A DNA stretch of 64,000 nucleotides from Brevibacillus laterosporus LMG 15441 (GCF_000219535.2 NZ_CP007806.1:4588501-4652500); one strand, 5' to 3'; counted from the first letter of the stretch, positions 53,725-62,796 are shown. Notes: generated from the letters alone by a model not told the origin. A program made the numbers and translations.

Positions 53725-54279
53725 ATGATAACCGACTACCCTGTTCTCGTAACCGAACGACTCATGCTCCTCCATCTATCCTTGCATCAGGCCGATGACC
53801 TTTTTGAAATCTTTTCAAAGGAAGAAACCACGCATCACGTTCCTAGAAAAATCCATAAAAGCAAATTAGATACGGTTCTGTACTTAGAAAAACGAATGGC
53901 CGATTGCGCAGAGAAAAAAGCTTTTATTTGGGCGATCTATCATCGAGAATCTGGTAAAACCATTGGAGTCGCAGGTCTTTTTCAATATGCAGAAAAAGAA
54001 AAAAGCGCTTCATTAGGTGCAGTCCTTCATCCTGACTATCGCGGAAAAGGAATGACCTACGAATCGCTTCGGGCAGTAATGGCTTATGGGTTTAAAGAAA
54101 TTGGTCTCGTTCGCATGGAAGGTAAATGTGAAGCAACTAACACGCTATCTGAGCGTGTCATGCAACGATTGGGGATGGTTTATGAAGGAACACTTCGTAA
54201 AAATGTGTTAATCAAAGGGGAACTGCGGGATTCAAAGGTTTACTCCGTCTTGCAGGACGAATACATGGAGGATGATTAG
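53725..54279 (+). CDS. GNAT-family N-acetyltransferase (RimJ/RimL-like)
   Basis: 184 residues with AAGGAG before the ATG. TERLMLLHLSLHQADDLFEIFS is the usual start of RimJ/RimL-type enzymes; LGAVLHPDYRGKGMTYESLRAVMAYGF is the acetyl-CoA-binding loop; CEATNTLSERVMQRLGMVYEG is the C-terminal signature. It would acetylate an amine, possibly a protein N-terminus. The substrate is unknown. It is divergent from sbcD and convergent with ctaA. Confidence 0.88.
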   Translation: MITDYPVLVTERLMLLHLSLHQADDLFEIFSKEETTHHVPRKIHKSKLDTVLYLEKRMADCAEKKAFIWAIYHRESGKTIGVAGLFQYAEKEKSASLGAVLHPDYRGKGMTYESLRAVMAYGFKEIGLVRMEGKCEATNTLSERVMQRLGMVYEGTLRKNVLIKGELRDSKVYSVLQDEYMEDD

Positions 54280-54309
54280 GCTTCCTCAGCTACTCATCCG
54301 TCTACCAAA

Positions 54310-54339
54310 GAAAAAGAGCGAGAACACCTCGCTCTTTTC
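54310..54339. terminator. Bidirectional terminator between the GNAT gene and ctaA
   Basis: GAAAAAGAGCGAG and CTCGCTCTTTTC form perfect arms around a five-base loop with T-tracts on both sides. Confidence 0.88.
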
Positions 54340-54351
54340 CATTTCCGCTTT

Positions 54352-55248
54352 TTAGGATGGCCTCTTCAATGTCTGTAAGCCTAAGTAGCATAGTATGCCA
54401 AAAAATACTGTAATGATAGCAGAATGTGTCAAAGTAGCATATAATTCTAAATTAGCAAATACCACTAAGCCTCCACTAAGAACTTGAAGAATAACCAATA
54501 CAAGCGCTAGCTTAGAGCAGGTATAAATATCTTTGCGTGATTCTTTATAATGTTTGGCAGCATATACATAAATTCCGATAATCAACAGCACCAATACAGC
54601 AGCAGCCACCCTATGTACAAACTGAACACCTACCTGACCGCTTAATTCTGGAATAAGCTTCCCATTACAAAGCGGCCAGCCCGAACAGCCCAAGCTGGAG
54701 CCTGTATGACGCACGTAGGCACCCAAATACACAACCCCGTAAGCGTATAAACTTACCATCCACACATATAAACCAAAGCCTTTTGTAACAGTTCCCTTGA
54801 TTATTTTCTGGAGGCGTTCATGATTAATCACAAACATCGTGAGCATAAATACCCCTGTATAGGCGAGTAAAGAAAAGCCAAAATGAAGAGCTAAGACAGG
54901 TGAAGATTGTGGCCAAATGACTGCAGAGGCTCCTAGGATAGATTCTACTACAATAAAAAACATTCCGAAAATTGCTAGCCCTAATACTTCTTTATTGCCC
55001 TTGTATGTAAAGATCGAGTAAATAGAAAAGACAACCACTACAATCCCTGCTAGACCGGTGGTTAATCGATGAACATATTCAATGATCGACTCCAAAGCAT
55101 AGGAGGGAACAAACTTCCCGTTACACAGTGGCCAATCATTTCCACAGCCGAGACCAGAATTAGTTTTGGTTACTAAAGAACCGGCAATCATCACGATAAA
55201 CATAACAAGGGTCGAGAGGATCGCTAATCGTTTTACATTTTTGTCCAT
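54352..55248 (-). CDS. ctaA: Haem A synthase CtaA
   Basis: 298 residues from the ATG at 55246-55248; the ATG two codons earlier is too close to the GAGG site. Eight predicted membrane helices in two similar halves. Each half has a haem-ligand His block: VTKTNSGLGCGNDWPLCNGKFVP...IEYVHRL and VRHTGSSLGCSGWPLCNGKLIP...VQFVHRV, with a conserved Cys pair in each loop. It oxidises haem O to haem A for cytochrome aa3/caa3 oxidase. It lies on the same strand as ctaB, 205 bases downstream. Confidence 0.94.
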   Translation of the reverse strand: MDKNVKRLAILSTLVMFIVMIAGSLVTKTNSGLGCGNDWPLCNGKFVPSYALESIIEYVHRLTTGLAGIVVVVFSIYSIFTYKGNKEVLGLAIFGMFFIVVESILGASAVIWPQSSPVLALHFGFSLLAYTGVFMLTMFVINHERLQKIIKGTVTKGFGLYVWMVSLYAYGVVYLGAYVRHTGSSLGCSGWPLCNGKLIPELSGQVGVQFVHRVAAAVLVLLIIGIYVYAAKHYKESRKDIYTCSKLALVLVILQVLSGGLVVFANLELYATLTHSAIITVFFGILCYLGLQTLKRPS

Positions 55249-55384
55249 TTCCATACCTCTTTTATTAATGTAGCAAATCGTTTTGAAGAAGCAACGAACC
55301 TAGCTGGCGCAAAAATGTAACCGCCATCTTTTTAATAAATTCCTTTATTCCGAATTTTTTCTTACTTCCTTTAACAGTAAAGAA

Positions 55385-55411
55385 ACATCCCCCGCTTTGC
55401 AAGAGATGTTC
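55385..55411 (-). terminator. Terminator of ctaB
   Basis: AACATC and GATGTT arms; on the minus strand the hairpin is followed by TCTTTACTG. It lies about 40 bases after the ctaB stop, so ctaA is probably transcribed separately. Confidence 0.55.
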
Positions 55412-55453
55412 CTATATTAATGTGTGATAAACATGTCAACTTTTCAAACTTTT

Positions 55454-56404
55454 TTATAAGTGAACCAAAATAGCGCTGATAACCATGGCTGCACACATCA
55501 CTGTTAAGTAAATGAGCGAATAACCAAATAGCTTTTTCGCCCATGCCATATCATCCTTGGCAGAAAAACCTTGGAAGAGAAACACTACATAAATAATCCC
55601 CATGATGGATGCGACAATAAAATATAACATGCCTACATTCCCATATAGGAATAAAATGAGTGATGCCGGCAGTAGTGCAGCACCCCAGAAGAACATCTGA
55701 CGCTTTGTCTCTTCAAATCCGCGTACCACCGGAAGCATTGGGATACCGCCTGCTCGGTAATCCTCCACCTTCATCATAGCCAATGACAAAAAGTGCGGAG
55801 ATTGCCACAAGAAAATGATTAGAAACAAAGTCCAGGCTCCTAAATCAAGCGTTCCTGTTACAGCAGCCCAGCCAATTAAAGGCGGCATAGCTCCTGAGAC
55901 ACTACCTACCACGGTATTCAAAGTGCTGACACGCTTCATCGGGGTATAAATTAACACATAAAAAATGTGCCCCACCAGACCACAAACTGCTGCCAGCGGA
56001 TTAGCTAGAAAGAACAGCACTATCAATCCAAGCAATAATAAACCTAGTCCAAAAATCAATGCATTGCGTGGTTGAATTCGTCCTGTTGCTAGGGCACGGC
56101 TTTGCGTTCGTTTCATTCTTTTATCCAGATCGCGATCCAGATAGTTATTCAGCACAGCACCAGAGCCAATAATGACAGAAGTTCCAATCAACGTATAGAT
56201 CGTCAGGTCAAATTGAAAATTTTTAAAACCTGCTGAAGCAAGCCAAATACCAGCAAAAGCAGTAAGCAAGTTAGAAAAAATAATACCTGGTTTCATTAAT
56301 TGTACATAATCTGATAGCGTTGCGGGTTCAGTTTGCACTTGTTTTGTATCCATATCATCTAGGAAAGAGGTGCCGGACTCCTTTAAGTCAACCTCGTGTT
56401 CCAT
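55454..56404 (-). CDS. ctaB: Protohaem IX farnesyltransferase CtaB (haem O synthase)
   Basis: 316 residues from the ATG at 56402-56404, which follows AAAGGAG; a 14-residue longer frame is not needed. UbiA-type prenyltransferase with about eight membrane helices. Motifs are LMKPGIIFSNLLTAFAG, NNYLDRDLDKRMKRTQSRAL (Asp-rich) and YTPMKRVSTLNTVVGSVSGAMPPLIGW. It farnesylates protohaem to haem O, which CtaA then oxidises. Confidence 0.94.
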   Translation of the reverse strand: MEHEVDLKESGTSFLDDMDTKQVQTEPATLSDYVQLMKPGIIFSNLLTAFAGIWLASAGFKNFQFDLTIYTLIGTSVIIGSGAVLNNYLDRDLDKRMKRTQSRALATGRIQPRNALIFGLGLLLLGLIVLFFLANPLAAVCGLVGHIFYVLIYTPMKRVSTLNTVVGSVSGAMPPLIGWAAVTGTLDLGAWTLFLIIFLWQSPHFLSLAMMKVEDYRAGGIPMLPVVRGFEETKRQMFFWGAALLPASLILFLYGNVGMLYFIVASIMGIIYVVFLFQGFSAKDDMAWAKKLFGYSLIYLTVMCAAMVISAILVHL

Positions 56405-56673
56405 ATTGCAAGGCTCCTTTCCTTCTTTCAAAATAAGTGATCCCATATCCTATAACAGCGGAATATTTACTCGAAAGTCTATAGCTAAGAAGTGATTTTT
56501 TTCATAAATAGATTCGCATTCATTGTAGCGAATCTTTCCATATACAGTCAACAATAGAAACGCAGTTAGCACATAACAACTGCCCCTCGCCCATTTTTTG
56601 ATCGATACGCACCCTGATTCTCTCTGCTCCATACCATGTAAGGTACATTCGCCCACAGAAGAGAGGGTTTCGC

Positions 56674-57444
56674 ATGATCGATCTTTCATTAACTCTCATC
56701 GGTGTATTAGTTGGCTTTCTTGTCGGATTAACAGGAGTAGGTGGGGCAGCAATACTGACGCCCTTCTTAATCATGATGGGAATTCAACCAACGATCGCCG
56801 TAGGAACAGACCTTGTCTACAACTCCATTACAAAAATATTTGGTACTCTCCAGCATTGGAGACAAAAAACGGTGGACTGGACCATTGTATTCTACTTAGG
56901 TATTGGAAGTGTACCCAGCGCCATTCTCGCCGTTCATTCTCTACATTGGATACAAACAAATTTCGGTTCGGCTGATGTAGTAGTAAAAAAGGTATTAGGT
57001 TTTGCGCTGATTCTCATTCCTATTGTCATGCTGATCAAAACGATTCAATCTCATAAAGAAGTGAAGCCAAACAAATGGCAACTAAAAACGACGCAAGAAA
57101 AAAGTATGTTAGTCATTACTGCAGGGGCCATCTTAGGTTTTATCGTAGGCTTTACCTCTGTTGGCAGCGGTTCCCTATTTGCCCTTGTTTTGCTTTACCT
57201 TTTTCAAATGCGAGGTGCCTCAACGGTCGGAACCGATATTGCTCACGCTTTTTTTCTTGTTACTGCTGCTGGTTTTACTCATATCCTATATGGAAACATA
57301 AATTATGCTACCGTGTTCCAACTGTTAACAGGTTCAATTCCCGGTGTTTTTATTGGGAGTTTGCTTGCTCTTAAAGTACCTACCATTCATTTACGCTACA
57401 TGATTTGCGTTATTATTTTAATCAGCGGTCTAAAAATGATTTAA
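56674..57444 (+). CDS. TSUP-family permease (TauE/SafE sulfite exporter-like)
   Basis: 256 residues with about seven or eight membrane helices. The two repeat signatures GFLVGLTGVGGAAILTPFLIMMGIQPTIAVGTDLVYN and GFIVGFTSVGSGSLFALVLLYLFQMRGASTVGTDIAHAF are the diagnostic TauE/TSUP halves. Members export sulfite, organosulfonates or other anions. No sulfur genes are adjacent, so the substrate is open. AGAGAGGG precedes the ATG. Confidence 0.9.
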   Translation: MIDLSLTLIGVLVGFLVGLTGVGGAAILTPFLIMMGIQPTIAVGTDLVYNSITKIFGTLQHWRQKTVDWTIVFYLGIGSVPSAILAVHSLHWIQTNFGSADVVVKKVLGFALILIPIVMLIKTIQSHKEVKPNKWQLKTTQEKSMLVITAGAILGFIVGFTSVGSGSLFALVLLYLFQMRGASTVGTDIAHAFFLVTAAGFTHILYGNINYATVFQLLTGSIPGVFIGSLLALKVPTIHLRYMICVIILISGLKMI

Positions 57445-57488
57445 CAATCATGACATTTTACAAAATAATACAACAAAGGAAAATATCA

Positions 57489-57497
57489 TGATATAAT
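57489..57497 (+). promoter_or_regulatory. Extended -10 promoter of the small toxin gene
   Basis: TGATATAAT is an ideal extended -10 element, 67 bases before the toxin start; the -35 match (TACAAC) is weak. Confidence 0.55.
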
Positions 57498-57564
57498 AAA
57501 TTTTAAGCAGATAAGTCAAACGACGGTAAGGCGGACCGTATCCCCACGGAAAGGGGGTGGGCAT

Positions 57565-57651
57565 ATGTCAGTGTATGAAGGCTTATCATTGATGATTACG
57601 TTTGGGACACTCATCATAGCCTTGCTGACCGCCTCTGCCAAACGGAAATGA
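57565..57651 (+). CDS. Putative holin-like toxin peptide, type I toxin-antitoxin family
   Basis: 28 residues: starts MSVYEGLSLMITFGTLI, one membrane helix, and a basic tail SAKRK. This is the pattern of the Hol_Tox family of short hydrophobic peptides, relatives of TxpA/BsrG, which depolarise the membrane when over-made. A long GC-rich leader with AAGGGGGTGGGC precedes the ATG. The conserved downstream segment (CGAACGGCTACC, CCCCGTACG) and a strong terminator follow, as in other loci of the type. An antisense RNA is expected but its ends cannot be fixed from sequence. Confidence 0.82.
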   Translation: MSVYEGLSLMITFGTLIIALLTASAKRK

Positions 57652-57731
57652 CCACTAGTCTGTCTACTAAACAGAAAAGTGGCCATGGCTGACTCGAACG
57701 GCTACCTACCCCGTACGACTATTTGCGATCG

Positions 57732-57760
57732 CCGCAGGTGTTCGGCCACCTGCGGTTTTT
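57732..57760 (+). terminator. Terminator of the toxin mRNA
   Basis: CCGCAGGTG and CACCTGCGG perfect arms around a six-base loop, then five T. Confidence 0.92.
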
Positions 57761-57915
57761 CTATGCGGATCGACAATATTTTTTGTAATTTTTTGTCGAA
57801 ATAGGTTGCTGTTTCCAACAATTCATATGTTATCACAAATGCTCGAATTCATGTAACCTATTTTCTAATTTTTGGTGAAGACTTTCTAACAAGTCGTCTT
57901 TTTTTGTCCTATTCT
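57761..57915. other. Gene-free interval with three inverted repeats
   Basis: TCGACAA/TTGTCGA (57770-57799), AAATAGGTT/AACCTATTT (57799-57863) and AGACTT/AAGTC followed by seven T in plus orientation (about 57880-57908) follow one another. A weak minus-strand promoter (TTACAT-16-GATAAC, near 57832-57859) could make an antisense RNA toward the toxin gene. No protein-coding frame is seen. Confidence 0.4.
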
Positions 57916-60213
57916 CTAGTCTTTCCACACTTCAATTGTAGCCTTTGAGAAGTCCTCCTCGACATCCTTAATCTTGATGGTAAGACCTACCTGTGGCAGT
58001 ACCATTCCTACATCCTCTAAGCCTGGCATCGAGTAATCCTTTTCATCCGAGAAGGTTGTTACACCCTTCCTCGACGGACTCCACATCTTTCCCAAGATAT
58101 AATCAAGATTAATTTCACTGGTACGATTTGGACTAAATGCAGCATCACTTACTTGGTAACGCGCATCGGCTGGTTTCTTCTTGTTATCGTCCCAATATTT
58201 TATTTGTTGATGGGAATCAACCACGCCAAGCATTCCATGACCAGGATGCAAACTGGTTTTATTATCTTCAGTTGCACCATATCTCCCATCGTAATACCAA
58301 ATAACCATTCCAGGATCATAGGTTAAAAATGTTTCTCCACGGCGAAAATATTTCAATCCTTCGTCAGCACCGTTATAAGAGCGCAATTCTACGAGATAAT
58401 AGGCATCATATTTTTTCCCTTTTCCATCGAATTGAGTGAAGCCGTCTAAATCCATCTTAGGCTTCCCTTCTGCGTCATCTATAAATACCTCTTCACCATC
58501 AACTGATACTACGATGTTATCCAGATATACTCCTTGCTTCGTCATAGCAGCATCTGTCACATATTCGAATTGGAATTTCATTTTTTTCCCGACATAATCA
58601 GAGAGATCAATCTCTACTTCCTCCCAATCCTCGGGATCATCGCTCCAATCCTCTACTAATTCCTCCTCGCCTGTATCTACATCAATAGCATTTAGGTATA
58701 AGAAATCGTAATTTTTTTCAATACTCCTCCACATATCTACAGTCATTGTTGCTTCCGTAGCATCCGTGAGATCAATTTCAGGAGTGGTAATCGTACTAGT
58801 TAAATTATCACCCTCATCCGAAAAATAAGAATATTTACCCTGGAAGGGCTTCGTTGGTGCATCCTTCATAATCTCAGGCATATCAATTTTAAGTACCATG
58901 TTATTATCAATATCTTTGTTTACCGCTTCATGCAATGTAAACTTCTGTTTCTTGCGAAGGTCAGCATAATCTACTACCTTCGGAGATACCCATTTGCCTC
59001 CGTACATTTCTTGCAGCATCATCTTAGACCACGGATCAAGACTAGTTGGTTCTGTTTGAAATACATAGCCTGTGTGACTACCGCTTGACATTAATGACCA
59101 AGCTCCAACTGGAGAATCGTGTCCGCCTTTATTCGTATCATATAAGTCCGGTAAGCCCAAATTATGTCCATACTCATGACTGAAAACACCTGGCGCTCCA
59201 TCTTCTGGTTGAATCATATAATCATATGCAAGTAGATTGGTTCCTGGTATCTTAACAGGCTCTTCCAGCGTCCAACGATGTGACCAGATCGCATCGTCAT
59301 CCTCCCCTGTTTCTTCTCCGATACCGGCATGTACCAGCATCAGATTATCCAAAATGCCATCCGGTTCATTTAAATCTCCGTCCCCATCAAGATCGTAAGG
59401 GTCACGTTGATCGTATTCCTCCTCATGTCCAGCGATTGCCTTACCTACCTGCTCCAAGGATTCAATAACTAGCTCACGTGGGTGAGCATCCCCACCATTC
59501 CTATTCTTCCCATAGTATTTATAGGAATGTTTAGCGGTTATCCAAGGTGTTACTATCCCATTTACGGACCAAGTATCACGCGATTGCTCTTCGTAATATT
59601 TAGCCATTGTGGTCATTGAAGTTCCCTCCGGCGTAGTATATCCGCCCGGTTCAAACAGCATTTTTTCATAATGCTCTTCATTAAAATCAGCCGTCCAGAT
59701 CGAATCCTTCACTTTTGGTAATTCATTGTGAAGCCGATCGGGAAACTCAATGAGACTAACAACGATATTATCAACAAACATATTGTCATCAAAATTTCTA
59801 GAACGCTTCTTTCCTTTAAATTCAGCTACATTCTGGATGACCTCTTCTTTAGCAGCTTCTTGACTCCGCTTTGCCTCAGCACCAAATGAGCTTGAGGTAT
59901 CTGGCCCGCTCGGTATACGCTTATCCTCCAGATATTCCTTGATAGAATCTCGAATCTCATCCTGAGTAGCATCTTCAGCGATAATGCCTCTTGCCTGTAG
60001 ATTTTTCACTAAACGATCGAGGTTAAGACTAGACTCGTCTACGGGTGAAAAATTGTCTTTTGTCGTTTCTTTGTCTTTTTTCTTCTTCTGATGATGCTTT
60101 TGCTGTTTGGTATCTTTCTTACTCTTAGCTTCCGTAATGCTTGGTACGCCTGCCATTGTACTAAAAAGCAGCGCGGTGGCAAGCAGCGCAGACATTGTCT
60201 TTCTCCACTTCAT
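57916..60213 (-). CDS. inhA: Immune inhibitor A-type secreted metalloprotease (peptidase M6)
   Basis: 765 residues. A Sec signal peptide covers about residues 1-29 (basic start, TMSALLATALLFSTMAG, cleavage near ITEA-K). A Lys-rich propeptide follows. The zinc site HEYGHNLGLPDLYD has its first His at residue 346. Later come a MAM-like/jelly-roll segment (about 470-600, with FQFEYVTDAAMTKQGVYLDNIVV) and Asp-rich calcium-binding stretches (DLDGDGDLNEPDG). InhA proteases cleave insect antimicrobial peptides and matrix proteins. It reads alone, toward the toxin locus. AAGGAAGG precedes the ATG. Confidence 0.95.
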   Translation of the reverse strand: MKWRKTMSALLATALLFSTMAGVPSITEAKSKKDTKQQKHHQKKKKDKETTKDNFSPVDESSLNLDRLVKNLQARGIIAEDATQDEIRDSIKEYLEDKRIPSGPDTSSSFGAEAKRSQEAAKEEVIQNVAEFKGKKRSRNFDDNMFVDNIVVSLIEFPDRLHNELPKVKDSIWTADFNEEHYEKMLFEPGGYTTPEGTSMTTMAKYYEEQSRDTWSVNGIVTPWITAKHSYKYYGKNRNGGDAHPRELVIESLEQVGKAIAGHEEEYDQRDPYDLDGDGDLNEPDGILDNLMLVHAGIGEETGEDDDAIWSHRWTLEEPVKIPGTNLLAYDYMIQPEDGAPGVFSHEYGHNLGLPDLYDTNKGGHDSPVGAWSLMSSGSHTGYVFQTEPTSLDPWSKMMLQEMYGGKWVSPKVVDYADLRKKQKFTLHEAVNKDIDNNMVLKIDMPEIMKDAPTKPFQGKYSYFSDEGDNLTSTITTPEIDLTDATEATMTVDMWRSIEKNYDFLYLNAIDVDTGEEELVEDWSDDPEDWEEVEIDLSDYVGKKMKFQFEYVTDAAMTKQGVYLDNIVVSVDGEEVFIDDAEGKPKMDLDGFTQFDGKGKKYDAYYLVELRSYNGADEGLKYFRRGETFLTYDPGMVIWYYDGRYGATEDNKTSLHPGHGMLGVVDSHQQIKYWDDNKKKPADARYQVSDAAFSPNRTSEINLDYILGKMWSPSRKGVTTFSDEKDYSMPGLEDVGMVLPQVGLTIKIKDVEEDFSKATIEVWKD

Positions 60214-60558
60214 CTAAAAACCTTCCTTTCCTCCTATAAAAACTCATTATTCGGGTATCTTTTTACCATTCTTTTCATTATCTTAAAATCCTTTTACATT
60301 TTTTTATTTTTTTCGATAAATCAAATATATATTTCGACAATTGTTCAGCTTTCATTTAACTATTCCTCTCAGTCTCTAGGAGGAGATAAAAATCATTCGT
60401 TTGCTGGTATAAAAAACATTGATTCACTTGTAAAATAAAAGTGTAAAACAAAGAAATATTTTGAGTATGACATTTTGAAAATTCATTAGGAACATGATAT
60501 CATGTGAATCTATTGTTACTTACGTGATATTTGCCTTAACGAATAGGAGGTTTTTGCT
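60214..60558. other. AT-rich intergenic region between inhA and the DUF4870 gene
   Basis: It carries the divergent control regions of the two genes. Long T- and A-tracts occupy 60270-60345. No small ORF with a ribosome site is evident. The plus-strand promoter and palindrome are listed separately. Confidence 0.5.
60475..60505 (+). promoter_or_regulatory. Promoter of the DUF4870 gene with a palindrome over its -10 box
   Basis: TTGAAA (60475-60480) and TATCAT (60498-60503) are 17 bases apart. The perfect 14-base palindrome ACATGATATCATGT (60492-60505) covers the -10 element and is well placed to be a repressor site. Confidence 0.6.
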
Positions 60559-60873
60559 ATGGAAATGAATCAAGTGTTAAAATTACTTTCCCATGCCAGC
60601 ACTTTTTTTGCTCCCATCATCGGGCCCATTCTTATTTGGTTACTTGCATCTGATCGCTATGTCAAAAACGTAGCTCTGCAAGCACTCGTTTTCCATATTT
60701 CCATGTCTGTATTGATCGGTATTTCTTGGGCTTTGTCGTTTATACTAATTGGTATTCCGTTCCTCATCGTGTTCGGAATCATGGCTCTCTACTGCCCAAT
60801 CAAAGGTATTTTCTACTCTCTTACAGGTAGAACGTACTACTATCCAATCATTGGTCGTCTGATCAACGGCTAA
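60559..60873 (+). CDS. DUF4870-family membrane protein
   Basis: 104 residues with TAGGAGG upstream. The pattern LLSHASTFFAPIIGPILIWLLASDRYVKNVALQALVFHISMSVLIGISWALSFILIGIPFLIVFGIMALYCPIKGIFYSLTGRTYYYPIIGRLI is the DUF4870/Tic20-like four-helix membrane layout. Function unknown. It has its own promoter and terminator. Confidence 0.85.
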   Translation: MEMNQVLKLLSHASTFFAPIIGPILIWLLASDRYVKNVALQALVFHISMSVLIGISWALSFILIGIPFLIVFGIMALYCPIKGIFYSLTGRTYYYPIIGRLING

Positions 60874-60889
60874 TAGGGATTTTCATATA

Positions 60890-60932
60890 AAAAGCCAATG
60901 CCTAGGTTCTTTGTCCATAAGCATTGGCTTTT
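60890..60932. terminator. Terminator between the DUF4870 gene and the ABC transporter genes
   Basis: AAAAGCCAATGC and GCATTGGCTTTT perfect 12-base arms with T-tracts on both strands. Confidence 0.9.
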
Positions 60933-60953
60933 GTATTTTCATAGTTTCGTTTG

Positions 60954-61748
60954 TTACGACAGTAAATATCGATCCTCTGTAAAGCTCTCGCCCCGCGCTG
61001 TTTCAAAAGCCTGTAACAGCTCTTTTGTCGTCATGCTAGCTTTTTGCTCCTGCCCTACGTCCAAAATAATTTTGCCCTCATGCAGCATCAGCAATCGATT
61101 TCCTAGCGAAAGTGCCTGCTCCATGTTATGTGTGACCATGAGAGTCGTTAGCTGATCACGTTCGACAATTCGCTTAGTCAGTGCTGTTATCAGTGCTGCC
61201 CGCTTCGGATCAAGCGCTGCGGTGTGCTCATCTAATAGCAAGATTTTTGGCTTAGTCAGGGTTGCCATTAACAAGCTTAGAGCTTGACGTTGACCTCCAG
61301 ACAATAGACCCACCTTAGCCTGCAAGCGATCTTCTAGCCCTTGCTCCAAAATGCTCAGTTGTTCGCGAAAGAAGCTCCGTTTTGACTTCGTGACCCCTAG
61401 TCGGAACAATCTCCGCTCCCCTCGCGCTAGTGCGATAACTAGATTTTCCTCAATAGTCATATGAGGTGCGGTTCCCGCCATTGGGTCTTGGAATACTCGA
61501 CCTATATATTTGGCGCGTTGATGCTCTCCCCTGCGTGTTACATCTTTCCCATCAATACATACTTGTCCACCATCCGGCAACAAGGCTCCGCCGATCATAT
61601 TTAGCAATGTTGATTTACCCGCTCCATTACTGCCTATTACGGTTACAAAATCACCCGGCATCAAATGTAAATGAATTTGCTGTAAAGCAATCTTCTCGTT
61701 TACGGTTCCTCTATAAAATAGCTTAGATACATCTGTTAGCTTTAGCAT
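60954..61748 (-). CDS. ABC transporter ATP-binding protein
   Basis: 264 residues. Walker A GSNGAGKSTLL, Q-loop VFQDPMAGT, signature LLSGGQRQALSLLMATL, Walker B ILLLDEHTAALD, H-loop THNMEQAL. The N-terminus overlaps the permease gene by seven bases, so the pair is translationally coupled. It powers uptake with the BPD-type permease (61742-62671) and the lipoprotein (62797-63810). Confidence 0.93.
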   Translation of the reverse strand: MLKLTDVSKLFYRGTVNEKIALQQIHLHLMPGDFVTVIGSNGAGKSTLLNMIGGALLPDGGQVCIDGKDVTRRGEHQRAKYIGRVFQDPMAGTAPHMTIEENLVIALARGERRLFRLGVTKSKRSFFREQLSILEQGLEDRLQAKVGLLSGGQRQALSLLMATLTKPKILLLDEHTAALDPKRAALITALTKRIVERDQLTTLMVTHNMEQALSLGNRLLMLHEGKIILDVGQEQKASMTTKELLQAFETARGESFTEDRYLLS

Positions 61749-62671
61749 GATTTATTCCCTCCTTTACCTAAGACAGGCAGGTGCTTATTCATCCCACGCA
61801 ATACATTCGGTAAAGTAAGTGCCACAATCACTAGTAAAGCGGTAATCAGCTTCATATCCCCAGGTGACAGACCAACTTTTAGTGCATAAGCAATGACAAA
61901 TCGGTACAATAAGGAGCCCATAATAACTGCAAATGTAGCTCTCATGATACTCTTATCGCCAACAATCACTTCTCCAATAATAACAGAGGCGAGTCCAATG
62001 ATAATCATACCGATTCCCATGTTTACATCGCCAAACCCTTGAAATTGGGCAATCAGCGCCCCAGATAAGGCCACGAGTGCATTAGATAGGGCCAGTCCCA
62101 TAATTAACGTTCCATCCGTACCAACACCATAGCTCCGTATCATAGTTGGGTTATCTCCCGTAGCACGCAGATCAAGCCCTATATCAGAATGTAAAAAATA
62201 ATCCAAGATTCCTTTTAAGAGAAAAACTCCACCTAGGAAAAGGAACGCAACTCCTGAAAACAATGTAATACCATTCACCGTGAAGTCTGGAATAGACATA
62301 TCCTTTGCTATTGAGTACAGTGTCGTTTCACGTAATAGGGGAACATTTGATTTACCCATGATTCGTAAATTAATCGAGTATAGGGCAATCATGGTTAAAA
62401 TCCCTGCAAGTAGCCCGTTAATTTTCCCCTTCGTAGTAAGTACTCCTGTAAAAGCTCCCGCTAATGCTCCACCTCCTGTGGCAACTAAAGTAGCTAATAC
62501 AGGATTTGTTCCTTCCGAAATCAAGGTAGCTGCCATTGCTCCACCTAAGGCAAAGCTCCCATCTACTGTTAGATCAGGAAAGTTAAGAATGCGAAACGTA
62601 AGATAAACACCTAAAGCCATTACAGCAAATAATAATCCTTGTTCCAAAGCTCCCATCATTGCTACACTCAT
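61742..62671 (-). CDS. ABC transporter permease (branched-chain/TrpY-like)
   Basis: 309 residues, about nine membrane helices. LGVYLTFRILNFPDLTVDGSFALGGAMAATLI is typical of the permease that accompanies PF04392-type binding proteins. RATGDNPTMIRSYGVGTDGTLIMGLALSNALVALSGALIAQFQGFGDVNMGIGMI is the LivH/M-type EAA-like region. AGGAGGA precedes the ATG. Confidence 0.9.
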   Translation of the reverse strand: MSVAMMGALEQGLLFAVMALGVYLTFRILNFPDLTVDGSFALGGAMAATLISEGTNPVLATLVATGGGALAGAFTGVLTTKGKINGLLAGILTMIALYSINLRIMGKSNVPLLRETTLYSIAKDMSIPDFTVNGITLFSGVAFLFLGGVFLLKGILDYFLHSDIGLDLRATGDNPTMIRSYGVGTDGTLIMGLALSNALVALSGALIAQFQGFGDVNMGIGMIIIGLASVIIGEVIVGDKSIMRATFAVIMGSLLYRFVIAYALKVGLSPGDMKLITALLVIVALTLPNVLRGMNKHLPVLGKGGNKSC

Positions 62672-62770
62672 CTGTCATCCTCCTGTGCTCGTCTCAGCTT
62701 ACTAATCTCAACCTTCTACATTAAAGGATTTTTGCTCTCTTCAAGCAATACCCTGTCTAATCGCACGCCA

Positions 62771-62795
62771 AAAAGAGGGCATCGCTGCCCCCTTT
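62771..62795 (-). terminator. Hairpin after the substrate-binding protein gene (possibly leaky)
   Basis: AAAGAGGGCA and TGCCCCCTTT arms, followed on the minus strand by five T. It separates the binding-protein gene from the permease gene; partial read-through would give the usual excess of binding protein. Confidence 0.72.
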
Positions 62796-62796
62796 G

